A stretch of DNA of 64,000 nt from Rothia kristinae NBRC 15354 (GTDB lineage Bacteria; Actinomycetota; Actinomycetes; Actinomycetales; Micrococcaceae). A model generated the notes under the pieces. The model saw only the letters and a program-made list of their open reading frames with translations. It was not told where the DNA came from and ran no database searches. This document shows, piece after piece, positions 18,719 through 27,815 of this stretch. Location: assembly GCF_001570865.1 (NCBI RefSeq), contig NZ_BCSM01000003.1, forward strand, positions 1 through 64,000. Reading direction: 5' to 3'. Made by a program: the position numbers and the translations under genes. The stretch's first letter is position 1. Every line of letters begins with the position of its first letter.

Positions 18719-18819
18719 ATCGAAGGGGGGCTCGCCCGCTCTGTGGATAACGGGAGCCCGGGTCCGGGTCCCGGTGGGCCGGGGACGCGCCGGGCGGTGA
18801 CCGCGCCTCCTCTGCAGCC

Positions 18820-18860
18820 AGTGTAACGCAGTCCGAACAGATCTTCGAACACCCCTTCGA
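18820..18860 (-). promoter_or_regulatory. SOS box and upstream recA promoter
   Basis: The box at 18845-18860 reads TCGAAGGGGTGTTCGA on the minus strand, one mismatch from the LexA operator. TACACT at 18825-18820 is a good -10, with TCGAAG 17 bases upstream at the -35 position overlapping the box. A second, weaker, overlapping operator-like half-pair lies at 18833-18848. The transcript would have a leader of about 185 bases. Confidence 0.75.
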
Positions 18861-18918
18861 ACGCGCTTCGGCGCTCGAACACCGGCCGCCGGCGCCCCGC
18901 GAGATGCCGGGCTTCGCC

Positions 18919-19140
18919 TCAGCGGGGCTCGCCCGGATCCGCCCCGAGCCAGCGGTCCTCGGGCAGGTCGTGCTGGCGGCACACGGCCTGCCAGACGGCC
19001 AGGGGCTTCATCCCCGCGGCCAGGGCCTCCTCGGCGGTGCGGTTCCCGGCGGCGTCGAGCACCGTCTGGGCGGCGACGACGCGCGCGTAACCGCGGCCGA
19101 ACTCCTCCTCCATGGAGCGCCAGAACTCCGAGAGCTTCAT
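18919..19140 (-). CDS. DUF3046 family protein
   Basis: This 73-residue protein begins MKLSEFWRSMEEEFGRGYAR and has the compact helical layout of DUF3046, with a conserved VWQAVCRQHDLPEDRWLG end. It is a small actinobacterial family of unknown function, typically just upstream of recA, as here. Its ATG follows AGGAAGGAGGG. It lies between clgR (beyond a strong hairpin) and the recA promoters. Confidence 0.85.
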   Translation of the reverse strand: MKLSEFWRSMEEEFGRGYARVVAAQTVLDAAGNRTAEEALAAGMKPLAVWQAVCRQHDLPEDRWLGADPGEPR

Positions 19141-19217
19141 CCCTCCTCCTTCCTGAGATCGCGCCCGCGCGGTGCCCGCCGAGCTGGGCCCGCTGTCCGG
19201 TGCCCGTCCGCGCGAGA

Positions 19218-19259
19218 ACCCCGCATCCGCACCCCGAAGGTGGGGTGCGGACGCGGGGT
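19218..19259 (-). terminator. strong hairpin terminator after clgR
   Basis: Two 18-base arms (19218-19235 and 19242-19259) pair at 17 of 18 positions around a 6-base loop, starting 78 bases beyond the clgR stop. There is no U-tract, as is common for high-GC actinobacteria. It separates clgR from DUF3046. Confidence 0.75.
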
Positions 19260-19336
19260 CCTCAGGCTGCGGGCCGGGCCGGCGGGCTGCCGCCTCCCGC
19301 CGGTGCTCGGCGCGGGCCTCGGCAGGGTGCGGCGGA

Positions 19337-19789
19337 TCAGTGCGCGATTGGACGCGGACGCGGCGCGCCCGGCAGATCCTTGGTGCCGGTGGCCCCGGCG
19401 CCGTACTCGCGGCGGAACTCCTCGTCGAACTCGGTGGGCACGGTGTCCGGGATGCGCAGGCCCTCGCCGGCGGCGACCCGGTCGGCCACCTCGCGCAGCA
19501 TCTGGGACAGGGGGATGTCCAGGGCGCTGCAGATCGAGGCGAGCAGCTCGGACGAGGCCTCCTTCTGGCCGCGCTCGACCTCGCTGAGGTAGCCGAGGGA
19601 CACGCGGGCGCTGTGGGAGACCTCGCGCAGGGTGCGGTTCTGGCGCTGGCGGACGTCGCGCAGCACCTCGCCAATCTCGTGGCGCAGGACGATCATCTTG
19701 GGCTCCTGGTGGGCGGGGGTAGCGGTCTCGGGGCGGCTGACGTCCTTCCAGCGGACGACGCCGTTGACGGACACGGGCTGCTTGGTCAT
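19337..19789 (-). CDS. clgR: XRE-family transcriptional regulator, ClgR-like
   Basis: The protein carries a helix-turn-helix ([24 protein letters not shown]) that is the highly conserved core of ClgR, an activator of clp protease and other stress genes in actinobacteria. The core starts at [18 protein letters not shown] give the 150-residue version from the ATG at 19789, which adds about 31 residues beginning [14 protein letters not shown]; the shorter start at 19696 is possible. ClgR is normally degraded by ClpP through a C-terminal Ala-type degron; here the end is PIAH rather than Ala-Ala. Its place between cinA and recA is the conserved actinobacterial order. Confidence 0.88.
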   Translation of the reverse strand: MTKQPVSVNGVVRWKDVSRPETATPAHQEPKMIVLRHEIGEVLRDVRQRQNRTLREVSHSARVSLGYLSEVERGQKEASSELLASICSALDIPLSQMLREVADRVAAGEGLRIPDTVPTEFDEEFRREYGAGATGTKDLPGAPRPRPIAH

Positions 19790-20008
19790 GGTCTTGCCTA
19801 TCTCCCTACTCGAAGCGAACGACGGTCCGACCGGGTCCTCCGGGTGGTTCCTCGGGGCTCCGCCTGCGGCGGGTGCCCACGCAGTGGCCGGTCCTGCCGG
19901 TCCGTCATCACCCACTACAACCGCCTCACCTGTGCGTTCATTCCCCCCGCGCCGGGCAGGGACCTGGGAGTAACCTGGCAGATCGGTGAACAACAGGTCA
20001 CCGTTCGG

Positions 20009-20515
20009 TCACCGTCCGCGGCTCAGCTGCTCCACCAGGGTCTCCAGGGCCCGCCGGGCGCTCTCGGTCCGGATGCGCTCACGATCCCCGGTCAGGTGCA
20101 GCTCGAGGACCGTCTCGGCCTCCGCCGGGCCCGCGATCCCCAGGTACACCGTGCCGACGGGCTTGCCGTCGTGCGGCTCCGGCCCGGCCGCTCCGGTGGC
20201 GGAGATCCCCCAGTCCGCGGCGCAGGCCCGGCGGGCGCCGCGGGCCATCGCCCGGGCGACGTCGGGATCCACCGTGCCGCGCGAGGCGATCAGCTCCGGG
20301 TCCACCCCCAGCAGCGCCTCCTTGACCTCGGCGGCGTAGGAGACGACGCCGCCGCGCAGCACCGCGGAGGCCCCCGGCACCTCGGCCAGGCTCGCGCTGA
20401 TCAGCCCGGCGGTCAGGGATTCGGCCGTGGCCACGCTATGGCCCCGCTCGCGCAGCAGCCGCACGGCCTGCTCCTGGGTGCGGCCCGGCCCGGGCTGGCC
20501 CGCGTGCGGGCTCAT
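20009..20515 (-). CDS. cinA: CinA family protein (nicotinamide-nucleotide amidase type)
   Basis: This 168-residue protein is the stand-alone C-terminal CinA domain, the part that deamidates nicotinamide mononucleotide (PncC). It shows AESLTAGLISASLAEVPGAS, GGVVSYAAEVKEALLGV and the GISATGAAGPEPHDGKPVGTVYLGI region. The N-terminal MoCF-like domain is absent, as in most actinobacteria. The ATG overlaps the pgsA stop by four bases. The older name, competence-induced, does not imply competence here. Confidence 0.9.
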   Translation of the reverse strand: MSPHAGQPGPGRTQEQAVRLLRERGHSVATAESLTAGLISASLAEVPGASAVLRGGVVSYAAEVKEALLGVDPELIASRGTVDPDVARAMARGARRACAADWGISATGAAGPEPHDGKPVGTVYLGIAGPAEAETVLELHLTGDRERIRTESARRALETLVEQLSRGR

Positions 20516-21129
20516 CGGGCCGCACCCCCGGAGGACAGGGCGCGGCGGCGCAGGCGCGCGGCCTGGACCACGTAGTCCAGCCCCGTCACCACGGTGACCA
20601 CCAGGGCCGCGCCCATCACGATCCACCCGGGCACCAGCCAGCCGGTGCCCAGGGCGCCCAGCGGAAGGATGAGCAGGACCAGGGCGATGGTCTGCAGCAC
20701 CGTCTTGAGCTTGCCGCCCTTCGACGCCGGCATGACCCCGTAGCGCAGGACCGCGAAGCGCATCAGGGTGATCCCCCATTCGCGCACGAGGATCACGATC
20801 GTGACCCACCACCACAGCTCCCCCAGCAGCGAGAGCACCACGAAGGCCGAGCCCGTCAGCAGCTTGTCCGCGATCGGGTCCGCGATCTTGCCGTAGTCGG
20901 TGATCAGGTTGCGGGAGCGGGCCAGGTCCCCGTCCAGCTTGTCCGTGTACATCGCGACGCCGAACACGACGACGGCGGCCCAGCGCATCCCCAGGGCGTC
21001 CGCGCCCCACGGGCCGCCGGCCCACAGGAACCAGATGAAGAAGGGAACCAGGAGGATGCGCACGGTCGTCAGCGCATTCGGCAGGTTCCAGTTGGACGGC
21101 TTCGGCTCGCCGGTCGGCGCGGTGCTCAT
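20512..21129 (-). CDS. pgsA: CDP-diacylglycerol-glycerol-3-phosphate 3-phosphatidyltransferase
   Basis: This 205-residue membrane enzyme makes phosphatidylglycerol phosphate. The CDP-alcohol phosphotransferase signature is complete: DKLDGDLARSRN then GKIADPIADK near residues 64-88, with the expected Asp residues. It has five to six membrane helices. The start follows AGGGAAGGG. It sits between ftsK (separated by a hairpin) and cinA (overlapping). A close relative making phosphatidylinositol phosphate is less likely, given the PNALTTVRILLVPFFI start typical of PgsA. Confidence 0.93.
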   Translation of the reverse strand: MSTAPTGEPKPSNWNLPNALTTVRILLVPFFIWFLWAGGPWGADALGMRWAAVVVFGVAMYTDKLDGDLARSRNLITDYGKIADPIADKLLTGSAFVVLSLLGELWWWVTIVILVREWGITLMRFAVLRYGVMPASKGGKLKTVLQTIALVLLILPLGALGTGWLVPGWIVMGAALVVTVVTGLDYVVQAARLRRRALSSGGAAR

Positions 21130-21152
21130 CGGTGTCCCTTCCCTCTTCCTGT

Positions 21153-21178
21153 GCCGCGGGGCCCGGCGGCCCCGCGGC
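21153..21178 (-). terminator. hairpin terminator after ftsK
   Basis: A perfect 11-bp stem (GCCGCGGGGCC with GGCCCCGCGGC) and 4-base loop begins directly after the ftsK stop. It lacks a U-tract. Confidence 0.6.
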
Positions 21179-21180
21179 GA

Positions 21181-24100
21181 TCAGCGCCCGGTCAGCTGCC
21201 AGGCATCCTCGGAGTCCGCGGACTCGGCGTCGTCCTGCCAGTCCCGGGCGGGTTCCTGCTGCGATTCTCCCACGAGGTCCGCGGGCGCGGACGCGGCAGG
21301 GGCGGCCGGGGGCTCCTGGCCCTGGATGCGGGCCAGGGCGGCCGGCAGGTCATCCGGGGCCACGAGCACGTCCCGGGCCTTGGATCCCTCCGAGGGCCCG
21401 ACGATCTCCCGGGACTCCAGCAGGTCCATCAGCCGCCCGGCCTTCGCGAAGCCCACCCGCAGCTTGCGCTGCAGCATCGAGGTGGAGCCGAACTGGGTGT
21501 TGATGACCAGCTCCGCGGCCTGCAGCAGCACGTCCAGGTCGTCCCCGATGTCCTCGTCGATGGTCTTCTTCGGGGCCTCCTGGGTGACGTCGGGCCGGTA
21601 GTTGACCGGCATCTGCGTCTTGACGTGGGCGACGACGTCGTGGATCTCGGATTCGGAGACCCACGCGCCCTGCACGCGCATCGGCTTGGAGGCGCCCATC
21701 GGCAGGAACAGCGCATCGCCCTGCCCGATCAGCGTCTCAGCACCCGTCTGATCCAGGACCACCCGGGAGTCGGTCGCGGAGGAGGTCGCGAAGGCCATGC
21801 GGGAGGGCACGTTGGCCTTGATCAACCCGGTGACCACGTCCACGGAGGGCCGCTGGGTGGCCAGCACCAGGTGGATCCCGGCCGCACGGGCCAGCTGGGT
21901 GATGCGCACGATCGCGTCCTCCACGTCCCGCGGGGCGACCATCATCAGGTCCGCCAGCTCATCCACGATGACCAGCAGGTACGGGTAGGGCCGGATGGTG
22001 CGCTTGGAGCCGGGCTCGGGCTGCACACGGCCTTCGCGCACCGCGCGGTTGAAGTCGTCGATGTGCTTGAACCCGAAGTGGGAGAGGTCGTCGTAGCGGG
22101 CGTCCATCTCCTTGACCACCCACTGCAGGGCCTCGGAGGCCTTCTTCGGGTTGGTGATGATCGGGGTGATCAGGTGCGGCACGCCCTCGTAGGCGGTCAG
22201 CTCCACGCGCTTGGGGTCCACCATGATCAGGCGGACCTCGTCCGGGGTCGCACGCATGAGGATCGAGGTGATCATGGAGTTGACGAAGGAGGACTTGCCC
22301 GCCCCGGTGGCCCCGGCCACCAGCATGTGCGGCATCTTGGCGAGGTTGGCAACGACGTAGCCGCCCTCCACGTCCTTGCCCACGCCCATGACCATCGGGT
22401 GCGGGGAGGCGTGGGCCTTCCCGGAGCGCAGCACATCGCCCAGGGCCACGGTCTCCCGGTCCGTATTGGGGATCTCGATGCCGATCGCGGACTTGCCCGG
22501 GATCGGAGAGAGGATGCGCACGTCCGCGCTGGCCACCGCGTAGGCGATGTTCTTGGACAGGCGGGTGACCTGCTCGACCTTCGTGCCCGGGCCCAGCTCG
22601 ATCTCGTAGCGGGTGACCGTGGGGCCGCGGGAGAAGCCGGTGACCTCCGCGTCGACGCTGAACTGCTCGAGCACGTCGGTCAGGGAGGCCACGACGGCGT
22701 CGTTGACCTCGGAGCGCTCCTTGGCCGGGGGTCCCTGCACGAGCAGGGACTGGCGGGGCAGGACGTAATCGGTGGTGGCCAGCGCGGTCTCCCGGGCGGC
22801 CCCGCGCTGGGGGTGGGCCCGCGGGATCTGCTCCCCCGCGGCGGCCTCGGTCCCCGCGCCGAGGTCCGCGGGCTCGGCGGGTTCGGCGCGCTCGATGAGC
22901 GGGGAGACGTCCTGGGCGGGGTGCTCCGGGTGTTCGGCCGGGGCCTCCGGGGTCGCGGCTCCGGCGGGGGCCGCGGCCGCCCCGGCTGCCGGGGCGGCGT
23001 CGCCCGCGGAGGCCGAGACACCCCGGCGGGCCCCGCGCTGCGCGGCGCGGTGCGAGGAGCCTCGGGCCGGGGCGGTGTGGGCCTGATCGTCCTCCAGCAC
23101 CTGGGTGGCGTCGGGGTCCACGGCCCCGGCGTCCTCGGCGTCGGGGGCGCCCGCGTCCCGATCCCGCAGCACCCGGGTGGCCTCCTCCTGCTCGCCGAAG
23201 GGGTCGCGCAGGATCGGCCCGGTCTCGGCGGTCTCGATGGGCTGCTCCTGGGCGGCGCGGGCGCGGTTGAACTTGCCGAGGTCGAACAGCTCGGACTTCT
23301 TCCGCTTCCGGCGCGAACCCTGCGGCTGCGTCGAATCGGCCTCCGGGGAGGCTCCGGTCTCCTCCCGGTCCACCACCGCCCGGGTGTAGGGCTCATCCGC
23401 CTCGTAGGAGTCCAGGGCCGGGGTCGGGCGGGAGCGGTCCCTGCCCTTCTTCCGGCGGCCCCGGCGCGTGCTCGGGGCGTCCTCGACGTAGGGGCCGTCC
23501 AGATAGGAGCGGTCGTGCTCGTCGGCCCCGGGGCGCTCGGGCCGCTCCCCGAGCAGCCGGGTCAGGCCGGCGCGCAGCCGCGGGATGATCTGGCGCACGG
23601 GGGTCGCGGTGATGATCAGCAGGGAGATGATCAGCAGCAGCACGTGCAGGGTCCACGCCCCGGGCACGGTGAGCAGCTTGGCCACGGTGCCCCCGGCCAG
23701 CAGGCCCACGACGCCGCCGGCCTCGCGGATCGCCAGCAGCCCGTCGTGGGTGGTCGGCGAGCCCGCGGCGAGGTCGAAGACCGCGGAGCCGGAGATCATC
23801 ATCAGCAGCAGCCCGACGGCGATGCGGTTGTTGGCGCGCATCTCGGTGGGGTGGCGGAAGGCGCGCAGGCTGAATCCGCCCAGCAGGACGGGGGCGAGCA
23901 GGGCCATCAGCCCGAAGGTCCCGGCGACCACGGCGTGCCAGGCCCCGGCCGGCCAGGCGATGGCCTGGGAGGAGGCCCCGGCGAGGTTCCACCACTCGAC
24001 GGCGGCGGTGATCAGGGCCAGCAGCAGCATCAGCAGGGCGCCGCCGTCGCGCCGGTCCTGCGGGTCCAGCTCGGTGCGCAGGGTGCCCATGCGCCGCACG

Positions 24101-24294
24101 GCCCCGCCGACGAGGTGGGCCAGGCCCAGCCAGGCGGCGCTGAGCGCCCGCACCAGGGGGTTGGGGCGGGGGCCGGTCTGCTGGGGTGCGCGGGAGCCGG
24201 AGCGGCCGCGGCCGGTCTTCGTCGCGGAGGTCTTCGCGGAGCGGGAGGATCCCTTGGAGCCGGAGGTCGCGGAGGGGGAAGTTCGAGGCGCCAT
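21181..24294 (-). CDS. ftsK: DNA translocase FtsK/SpoIIIE
   Basis: FtsK pumps chromosome ends through the closing septum. The 1037-residue protein has a basic N-terminus, four or five membrane helices (about residues 80-250), a disordered, acidic linker (about 260-520), then the motor, with Walker [13 protein letters not shown] near residue 670 and Walker [16 protein letters not shown]. The C-terminal gamma domain (QLRK-type winged helix: [21 protein letters not shown]) should read KOPS-like sequences. The start at 24294 follows TACCCT by eight bases. A start 15 codons upstream is possible but has no support. The linker is the variable part. Confidence 0.95.
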   Translation of the reverse strand: MAPRTSPSATSGSKGSSRSAKTSATKTGRGRSGSRAPQQTGPRPNPLVRALSAAWLGLAHLVGGAVRRMGTLRTELDPQDRRDGGALLMLLLALITAAVEWWNLAGASSQAIAWPAGAWHAVVAGTFGLMALLAPVLLGGFSLRAFRHPTEMRANNRIAVGLLLMMISGSAVFDLAAGSPTTHDGLLAIREAGGVVGLLAGGTVAKLLTVPGAWTLHVLLLIISLLIITATPVRQIIPRLRAGLTRLLGERPERPGADEHDRSYLDGPYVEDAPSTRRGRRKKGRDRSRPTPALDSYEADEPYTRAVVDREETGASPEADSTQPQGSRRKRKKSELFDLGKFNRARAAQEQPIETAETGPILRDPFGEQEEATRVLRDRDAGAPDAEDAGAVDPDATQVLEDDQAHTAPARGSSHRAAQRGARRGVSASAGDAAPAAGAAAAPAGAATPEAPAEHPEHPAQDVSPLIERAEPAEPADLGAGTEAAAGEQIPRAHPQRGAARETALATTDYVLPRQSLLVQGPPAKERSEVNDAVVASLTDVLEQFSVDAEVTGFSRGPTVTRYEIELGPGTKVEQVTRLSKNIAYAVASADVRILSPIPGKSAIGIEIPNTDRETVALGDVLRSGKAHASPHPMVMGVGKDVEGGYVVANLAKMPHMLVAGATGAGKSSFVNSMITSILMRATPDEVRLIMVDPKRVELTAYEGVPHLITPIITNPKKASEALQWVVKEMDARYDDLSHFGFKHIDDFNRAVREGRVQPEPGSKRTIRPYPYLLVIVDELADLMMVAPRDVEDAIVRITQLARAAGIHLVLATQRPSVDVVTGLIKANVPSRMAFATSSATDSRVVLDQTGAETLIGQGDALFLPMGASKPMRVQGAWVSESEIHDVVAHVKTQMPVNYRPDVTQEAPKKTIDEDIGDDLDVLLQAAELVINTQFGSTSMLQRKLRVGFAKAGRLMDLLESREIVGPSEGSKARDVLVAPDDLPAALARIQGQEPPAAPAASAPADLVGESQQEPARDWQDDAESADSEDAWQLTGR

Positions 24295-24302
24295 ATCCTC
24301 CA

Positions 24303-24308
24303 AGGGTA
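24303..24308 (-). promoter_or_regulatory. -10 element of ftsK
   Basis: TACCCT lies eight bases before the ftsK ATG, right after the long hairpin at 24319-24374. GGAGG is present between them but only two bases from the ATG, too close for normal ribosome binding, so a leaderless start is favoured. Confidence 0.45.
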
Positions 24309-24318
24309 GTTCATGCGC

Positions 24319-24374
24319 GCGGGACCCGGACCCGCGCACCCCCGTCTCAGGGGATGCGCGGGTCCGGGTCCCGC
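24319..24374 (-). terminator. long perfect hairpin between rnj and ftsK
   Basis: Two perfectly complementary 20-base arms (24319-24338 and 24355-24374) are capped by a further CCCC/GGGG stem. It lies 46 bases beyond the rnj stop. It should terminate dapA-rnj transcripts without a U-tract, insulating ftsK. Confidence 0.8.
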
Positions 24375-24420
24375 ATCACGACCGCGGGTCCGCACCGTTG
24401 GGCGCGGGCCCGGGGGCTTC

Positions 24421-26124
24421 CTACTTGTCCTTGCCGGCCTCCACGACCACCGGGATGATCATGGGCTTGCGGCGCAGCTTCCGGGCGATCCACTGTCCCA
24501 TGGTCCGGCGCACCACCTGCTGCAGCTGGTGGTTGCTCGGCGCTTTGCCGCCCTCCTTGAGGGCCTCCTCCAGGGCGGAGGAGATCTTGGGGGTGATGGA
24601 CTTGAACACGGAGTCGTCCTCCGCGACGCCGCGGGCGTGGATGTCCGGGCCGGCCACCACGCGCTTGGACCGGCGGTCCACCACGGTGATGATCGAGACG
24701 AAGCCCTCCTCGCCGAGGGTGCGGCGGTCCTTGAGGTCCTGGTCGGTGATCTCGCCGACGGACTTGCCGTCCACGTACACGTAGCCGCACTCCACGGCCC
24801 CGACGATCTTGGCCCGGTGGTCCTTCATGTCCACGACGATCCCGGACTCCCCGAGCAGCACGTTCTCCTCCGGCACGCCGGTCTGCACCGCGAGCTTGCC
24901 GTTGGCGATCAGGTGGCGGACCTCGCCGTGCACCGGCATGACGTACTCGGGCTCGAGGATGTTGTAGCAGTACAGCAGCTCCCCGGCGGCGGCGTGCCCG
25001 GAGACGTGCACCTTGGCGTTGCCCTTGTGGATCACGTTGGCGCCGAGCTTGAGCAGGCCGTTGATGATCCGGAAGACGCTGTTCTCGTTGCCGGGGATCA
25101 GCGAGGAGGCCAGGATGATGGTGTCCCCCTCCTCGATCTGCACCCGGTGGTCCCCTGAGGCCATGCGGGACAGGGCCGCCATCGGCTCTCCCTGGGACCC
25201 GGTGCACATGAGCACAACCTCGTCGTCGCGGTACCGCTCGACGTCCTTGAGATCGATCAGCGTGTTCTTGGGCACCTGCAGATAGCCCAGCTTCTCCGCG
25301 ATGGTCATGTTGCGCACCATCGAGCGGCCCACCAGGGCCACCTTGCGCCCGTGCTCGGCGGCGGCGTCGATGACCTGCTGCACGCGGTGCACGTGCGAGG
25401 AGAACGAGGCGACGATGATCCGCTTGGGCGCGTCCCGGAAGATCGAGGAGAGCACCCCGCCGATGTTCTTCTCCGTGGGGGTGAAGCCGGGGACCTCGGC
25501 GTTGGTGGAATCCGGCAGGAACAGGTCCACGCCCTCCTCGCCCAGGCGGGAGAAGTGGCGCAGGTCCGTGATCCGCCCGTCCAGGGGCAGCTGGTCCATC
25601 TTGAAGTCGCCGGTGTGCAGCACGGTGCCGGCCGTGGTGCGGATGAACACCGCGAGCGCATCCGGGATGGAGTGGTTCACGGCCACGAACTCGCACTCGA
25701 AGGGCTTGAGGTCCTCCACGTCCCCGGCGACCACCGCGAGGGACTTGGCCTTGATGCGGTGCTCCTGCAGCTTGGCCTCGACCAGGGCGAGGGTCAGCTG
25801 CGAGCCGATGATGGGGATGTCCGGGCGGCGCTTGAGCAGATACGGCACGGCGCCGATGTGGTCCTCGTGCCCGTGGGTCAGGACCATGGCGACGACGTCG
25901 TCCAGGCGGTCCAGGATGTGGCTGAGGTCCGGGAGGATCAGGTCCACGCCGGGCTGGGTCTCCTCGGGGAAGAGCACCCCGCAGTCCACGATCAGCAGCT
26001 TGCCGTTGAGCTCGTAGACGGTCATGTTGCGCCCGACCTCGCCGAGCCCGCCCAGCGGCATCACGCGCAGGGTGTCTCGGCCGAGCTTGGGCGGCTTGGG
26101 GAGGTCGTACTGGATCTGGGTCAT
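24421..26124 (-). CDS. rnj: ribonuclease J
   Basis: RNase J is a metallo-beta-lactamase/beta-CASP nuclease with endo- and 5'-exonuclease activity in mRNA decay and rRNA maturation. The 567-residue protein has the zinc motif THGHEDH (His84, His86, Asp88, His89), the distal His in VLHTGDFKMD, the beta-CASP region SFSSHVHRVQQVI and GEPMAALSRMASGDH, and the C-terminal dimerisation domain. It starts at an ATG with AAAGGGG upstream. It follows dapA, an association common in actinobacteria. pnp lies nearby, so two major RNA-decay enzymes are encoded in this window. Confidence 0.96.
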   Translation of the reverse strand: MTQIQYDLPKPPKLGRDTLRVMPLGGLGEVGRNMTVYELNGKLLIVDCGVLFPEETQPGVDLILPDLSHILDRLDDVVAMVLTHGHEDHIGAVPYLLKRRPDIPIIGSQLTLALVEAKLQEHRIKAKSLAVVAGDVEDLKPFECEFVAVNHSIPDALAVFIRTTAGTVLHTGDFKMDQLPLDGRITDLRHFSRLGEEGVDLFLPDSTNAEVPGFTPTEKNIGGVLSSIFRDAPKRIIVASFSSHVHRVQQVIDAAAEHGRKVALVGRSMVRNMTIAEKLGYLQVPKNTLIDLKDVERYRDDEVVLMCTGSQGEPMAALSRMASGDHRVQIEEGDTIILASSLIPGNENSVFRIINGLLKLGANVIHKGNAKVHVSGHAAAGELLYCYNILEPEYVMPVHGEVRHLIANGKLAVQTGVPEENVLLGESGIVVDMKDHRAKIVGAVECGYVYVDGKSVGEITDQDLKDRRTLGEEGFVSIITVVDRRSKRVVAGPDIHARGVAEDDSVFKSITPKISSALEEALKEGGKAPSNHQLQQVVRRTMGQWIARKLRRKPMIIPVVVEAGKDK

Positions 26125-26228
26125 GGGACCCCTTTCGTTCGGTTGCGGGGCGGCCGACGCCGTGGCGGCTCGGCGGCCCGGGGATGTCATCGACGCCGGG
26201 TCGATGGATGGTCTGTCCGGTCTGCGCC

Positions 26229-27158
26229 TCAGCGCAGGGTGTCTGCGGCCGGGGAGTCGGCCAGGTCCGCGCGCATGCGGGCGACCTCCTCCTCGGTGGG
26301 GCCCACGTGCGGCAGGCGCACGGCGTCGGAGGCGAGCCGGCCCTGCCAGGCCAGGATGGTCTTGGCGGCCACGGCCCCGGGCACCCGGGTCATGGTCGCG
26401 GTGACCACGGGGTGCAGCTGTCGGTGCACGCGCTGGGCGGTGGCCAGATCCCCGGCGACGATCGCGTCGATCAGCGCGCGGAAGGCCTCCGGGACCACGT
26501 GGGTGGTGACCCCGACGAGCCCGACGGCGCCCAGCGCCATCCAGGGCAGGGTCAGCCCGTCGTCCCCGGAGTAGTACTGCAGGTCCGTGGTGGCCATGAC
26601 CTCGGTGGCCGCGGCGAAGTCCGCCTTGGCGTCCTTCACGGCCACGATGTTGGGGTGCTCGGCCAGCGCCCGGTAGGTGTCCGGGGCGATGGGGATGCCG
26701 GCGCGCCCGGGGATGTCGTAGAGCATCACGGGGGTGTGCACGGCGTCGGCCACGGTGGAGAAGTGCGCCCGCAGCCCGGCCTGGGTGGGCTTGTTGTAGT
26801 AGGGGGTGACCACCAGCAGCCCGTCCACCCCGACGCCCTCGGCCAGCTCGGCCAGGTGCAGGGTGTGCGCGGTGTCGTTGGAGCCGACGCCGGCGACGAC
26901 GCTGGCCCGATCCCCCACGGCCTCCTTGACGATGCGGAAGACGCGGGCGTTCTCCTCATCGGTCATGGTGGAGTACTCGCCGGTGGTCCCGCACACGACC
27001 AGGCCGTCGTTGCCGCGGTCCACCAGCTCCGCCGCGAGCGCGGCGGTGGCCTGCTCGTCCACGGAGCCGTCCGCGGCGAACGGGGTGACCATGGCCGTCA
27101 GGAGGCGGCCGAAGACGGGCTGGGGCTCGGGGGAGGACTCCACCGGTGACGCAGACAT
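26229..27158 (-). CDS. dapA: 4-hydroxy-tetrahydrodipicolinate synthase
   Basis: DapA condenses pyruvate with aspartate semialdehyde at the first committed step of lysine/DAP synthesis. The 309-residue TIM barrel has Schiff-base Lys175 in VAVKDAKAD, Tyr147 in MLYDIPGR and the pyruvate-binding GTTGEYSTM near residue 57. The ATG at 27158 lies six bases after TACCGT, so it is probably leaderless. rnj follows after 104 bases. Confidence 0.96.
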   Translation of the reverse strand: MSASPVESSPEPQPVFGRLLTAMVTPFAADGSVDEQATAALAAELVDRGNDGLVVCGTTGEYSTMTDEENARVFRIVKEAVGDRASVVAGVGSNDTAHTLHLAELAEGVGVDGLLVVTPYYNKPTQAGLRAHFSTVADAVHTPVMLYDIPGRAGIPIAPDTYRALAEHPNIVAVKDAKADFAAATEVMATTDLQYYSGDDGLTLPWMALGAVGLVGVTTHVVPEAFRALIDAIVAGDLATAQRVHRQLHPVVTATMTRVPGAVAAKTILAWQGRLASDAVRLPHVGPTEEEVARMRADLADSPAADTLR

Positions 27159-27164
27159 GCTCCC

Positions 27165-27170
27165 ACGGTA
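27165..27170 (-). promoter_or_regulatory. -10 element for a leaderless dapA transcript
   Basis: TACCGT is followed by GGGAGC and the ATG of dapA. It sits in the short gap after the preceding gene, which ends at 27182. Confidence 0.55.
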
Positions 27171-27181
27171 CCGCACCGGGG

Positions 27182-27796
27182 CTATCCTTCGCCGTCGGCC
27201 AGGTGGTGGGCGGGGCGTCCCCGGTCCAGGGCGACAGCGTCGCGCATGGCCCGGCGGGCGCGCTTGCGGTCCCCGGCGGCGTCGTAGGCCAGGGCCAGGC
27301 GGAACCAGGCCCTCCAGTCCTCCGGCTCCCGCTCGACCTCGGCGCGGCGGGCGGGGAAGGCGGCGTCGGCGGCCTCCCGGTCGATCCGCCCGGAGGCGGT
27401 GCGCGGCGGCTGATCGGGCAGCCCGCCCTCCCTCCCGAGGCGCTGCCCCAGACGCTGCACGCGCACCCCGAACAGCACCTCGCGCACCAGGGCCCACGCG
27501 CCGAGTGCGGGCAGCAGGATCATGCCGACGCCGAGCAGGATCCCGGGGATCCCGCCGTCCCCGCGCAGCAGCAGCACCCCGCGCTGGGCGGTGACCCCCA
27601 GGTACAGGACCAGCAGGGCGACGGTGATCGCGGCGAAGGTGCGGCCCTTGCCGGTGGAGTCCACGAGGACGAAGACCCCGCACAGGACGAGGACCACGGT
27701 GATGCCCAGGCGGGTGGCGGCGGGCAGGGGCAGCAGCCAGACGGTGCCCAGCAGCAGCAGGCAGGCCAGGGCCGTGAAGGCGCGCAGGGATCTCAC
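27182..27796 (-). CDS. membrane protein with a C-terminal TPR-like segment
   Basis: The 204-residue product has four hydrophobic helices in its first 110 residues (about 5-22, 28-46, 54-72 and 83-105). A cytosolic tail follows, with EDWRAWFRLALAYDAAGDRKRARRAMRDAVAL, which has the spacing of one tetratricopeptide repeat. It starts at GTG without a clear ribosome binding site and is placed between dapB and dapA. The function is unknown; the position suggests only co-expression with the dap genes. Confidence 0.75.
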   Translation of the reverse strand: MRSLRAFTALACLLLLGTVWLLPLPAATRLGITVVLVLCGVFVLVDSTGKGRTFAAITVALLVLYLGVTAQRGVLLLRGDGGIPGILLGVGMILLPALGAWALVREVLFGVRVQRLGQRLGREGGLPDQPPRTASGRIDREAADAAFPARRAEVEREPEDWRAWFRLALAYDAAGDRKRARRAMRDAVALDRGRPAHHLADGEG

Positions 27797-27815
27797 GAGG
27801 GGGTGCCCGCCCGGC

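Noticed and set aside
21151-24309. A long open frame of over 1000 codons on the plus strand opposite ftsK
   Set aside because: It is the antisense shadow of ftsK, produced by GC-rich codon bias; its translation is Gly/His/Arg/Gln low-complexity with no recognisable domain, and it covers a well-supported gene.
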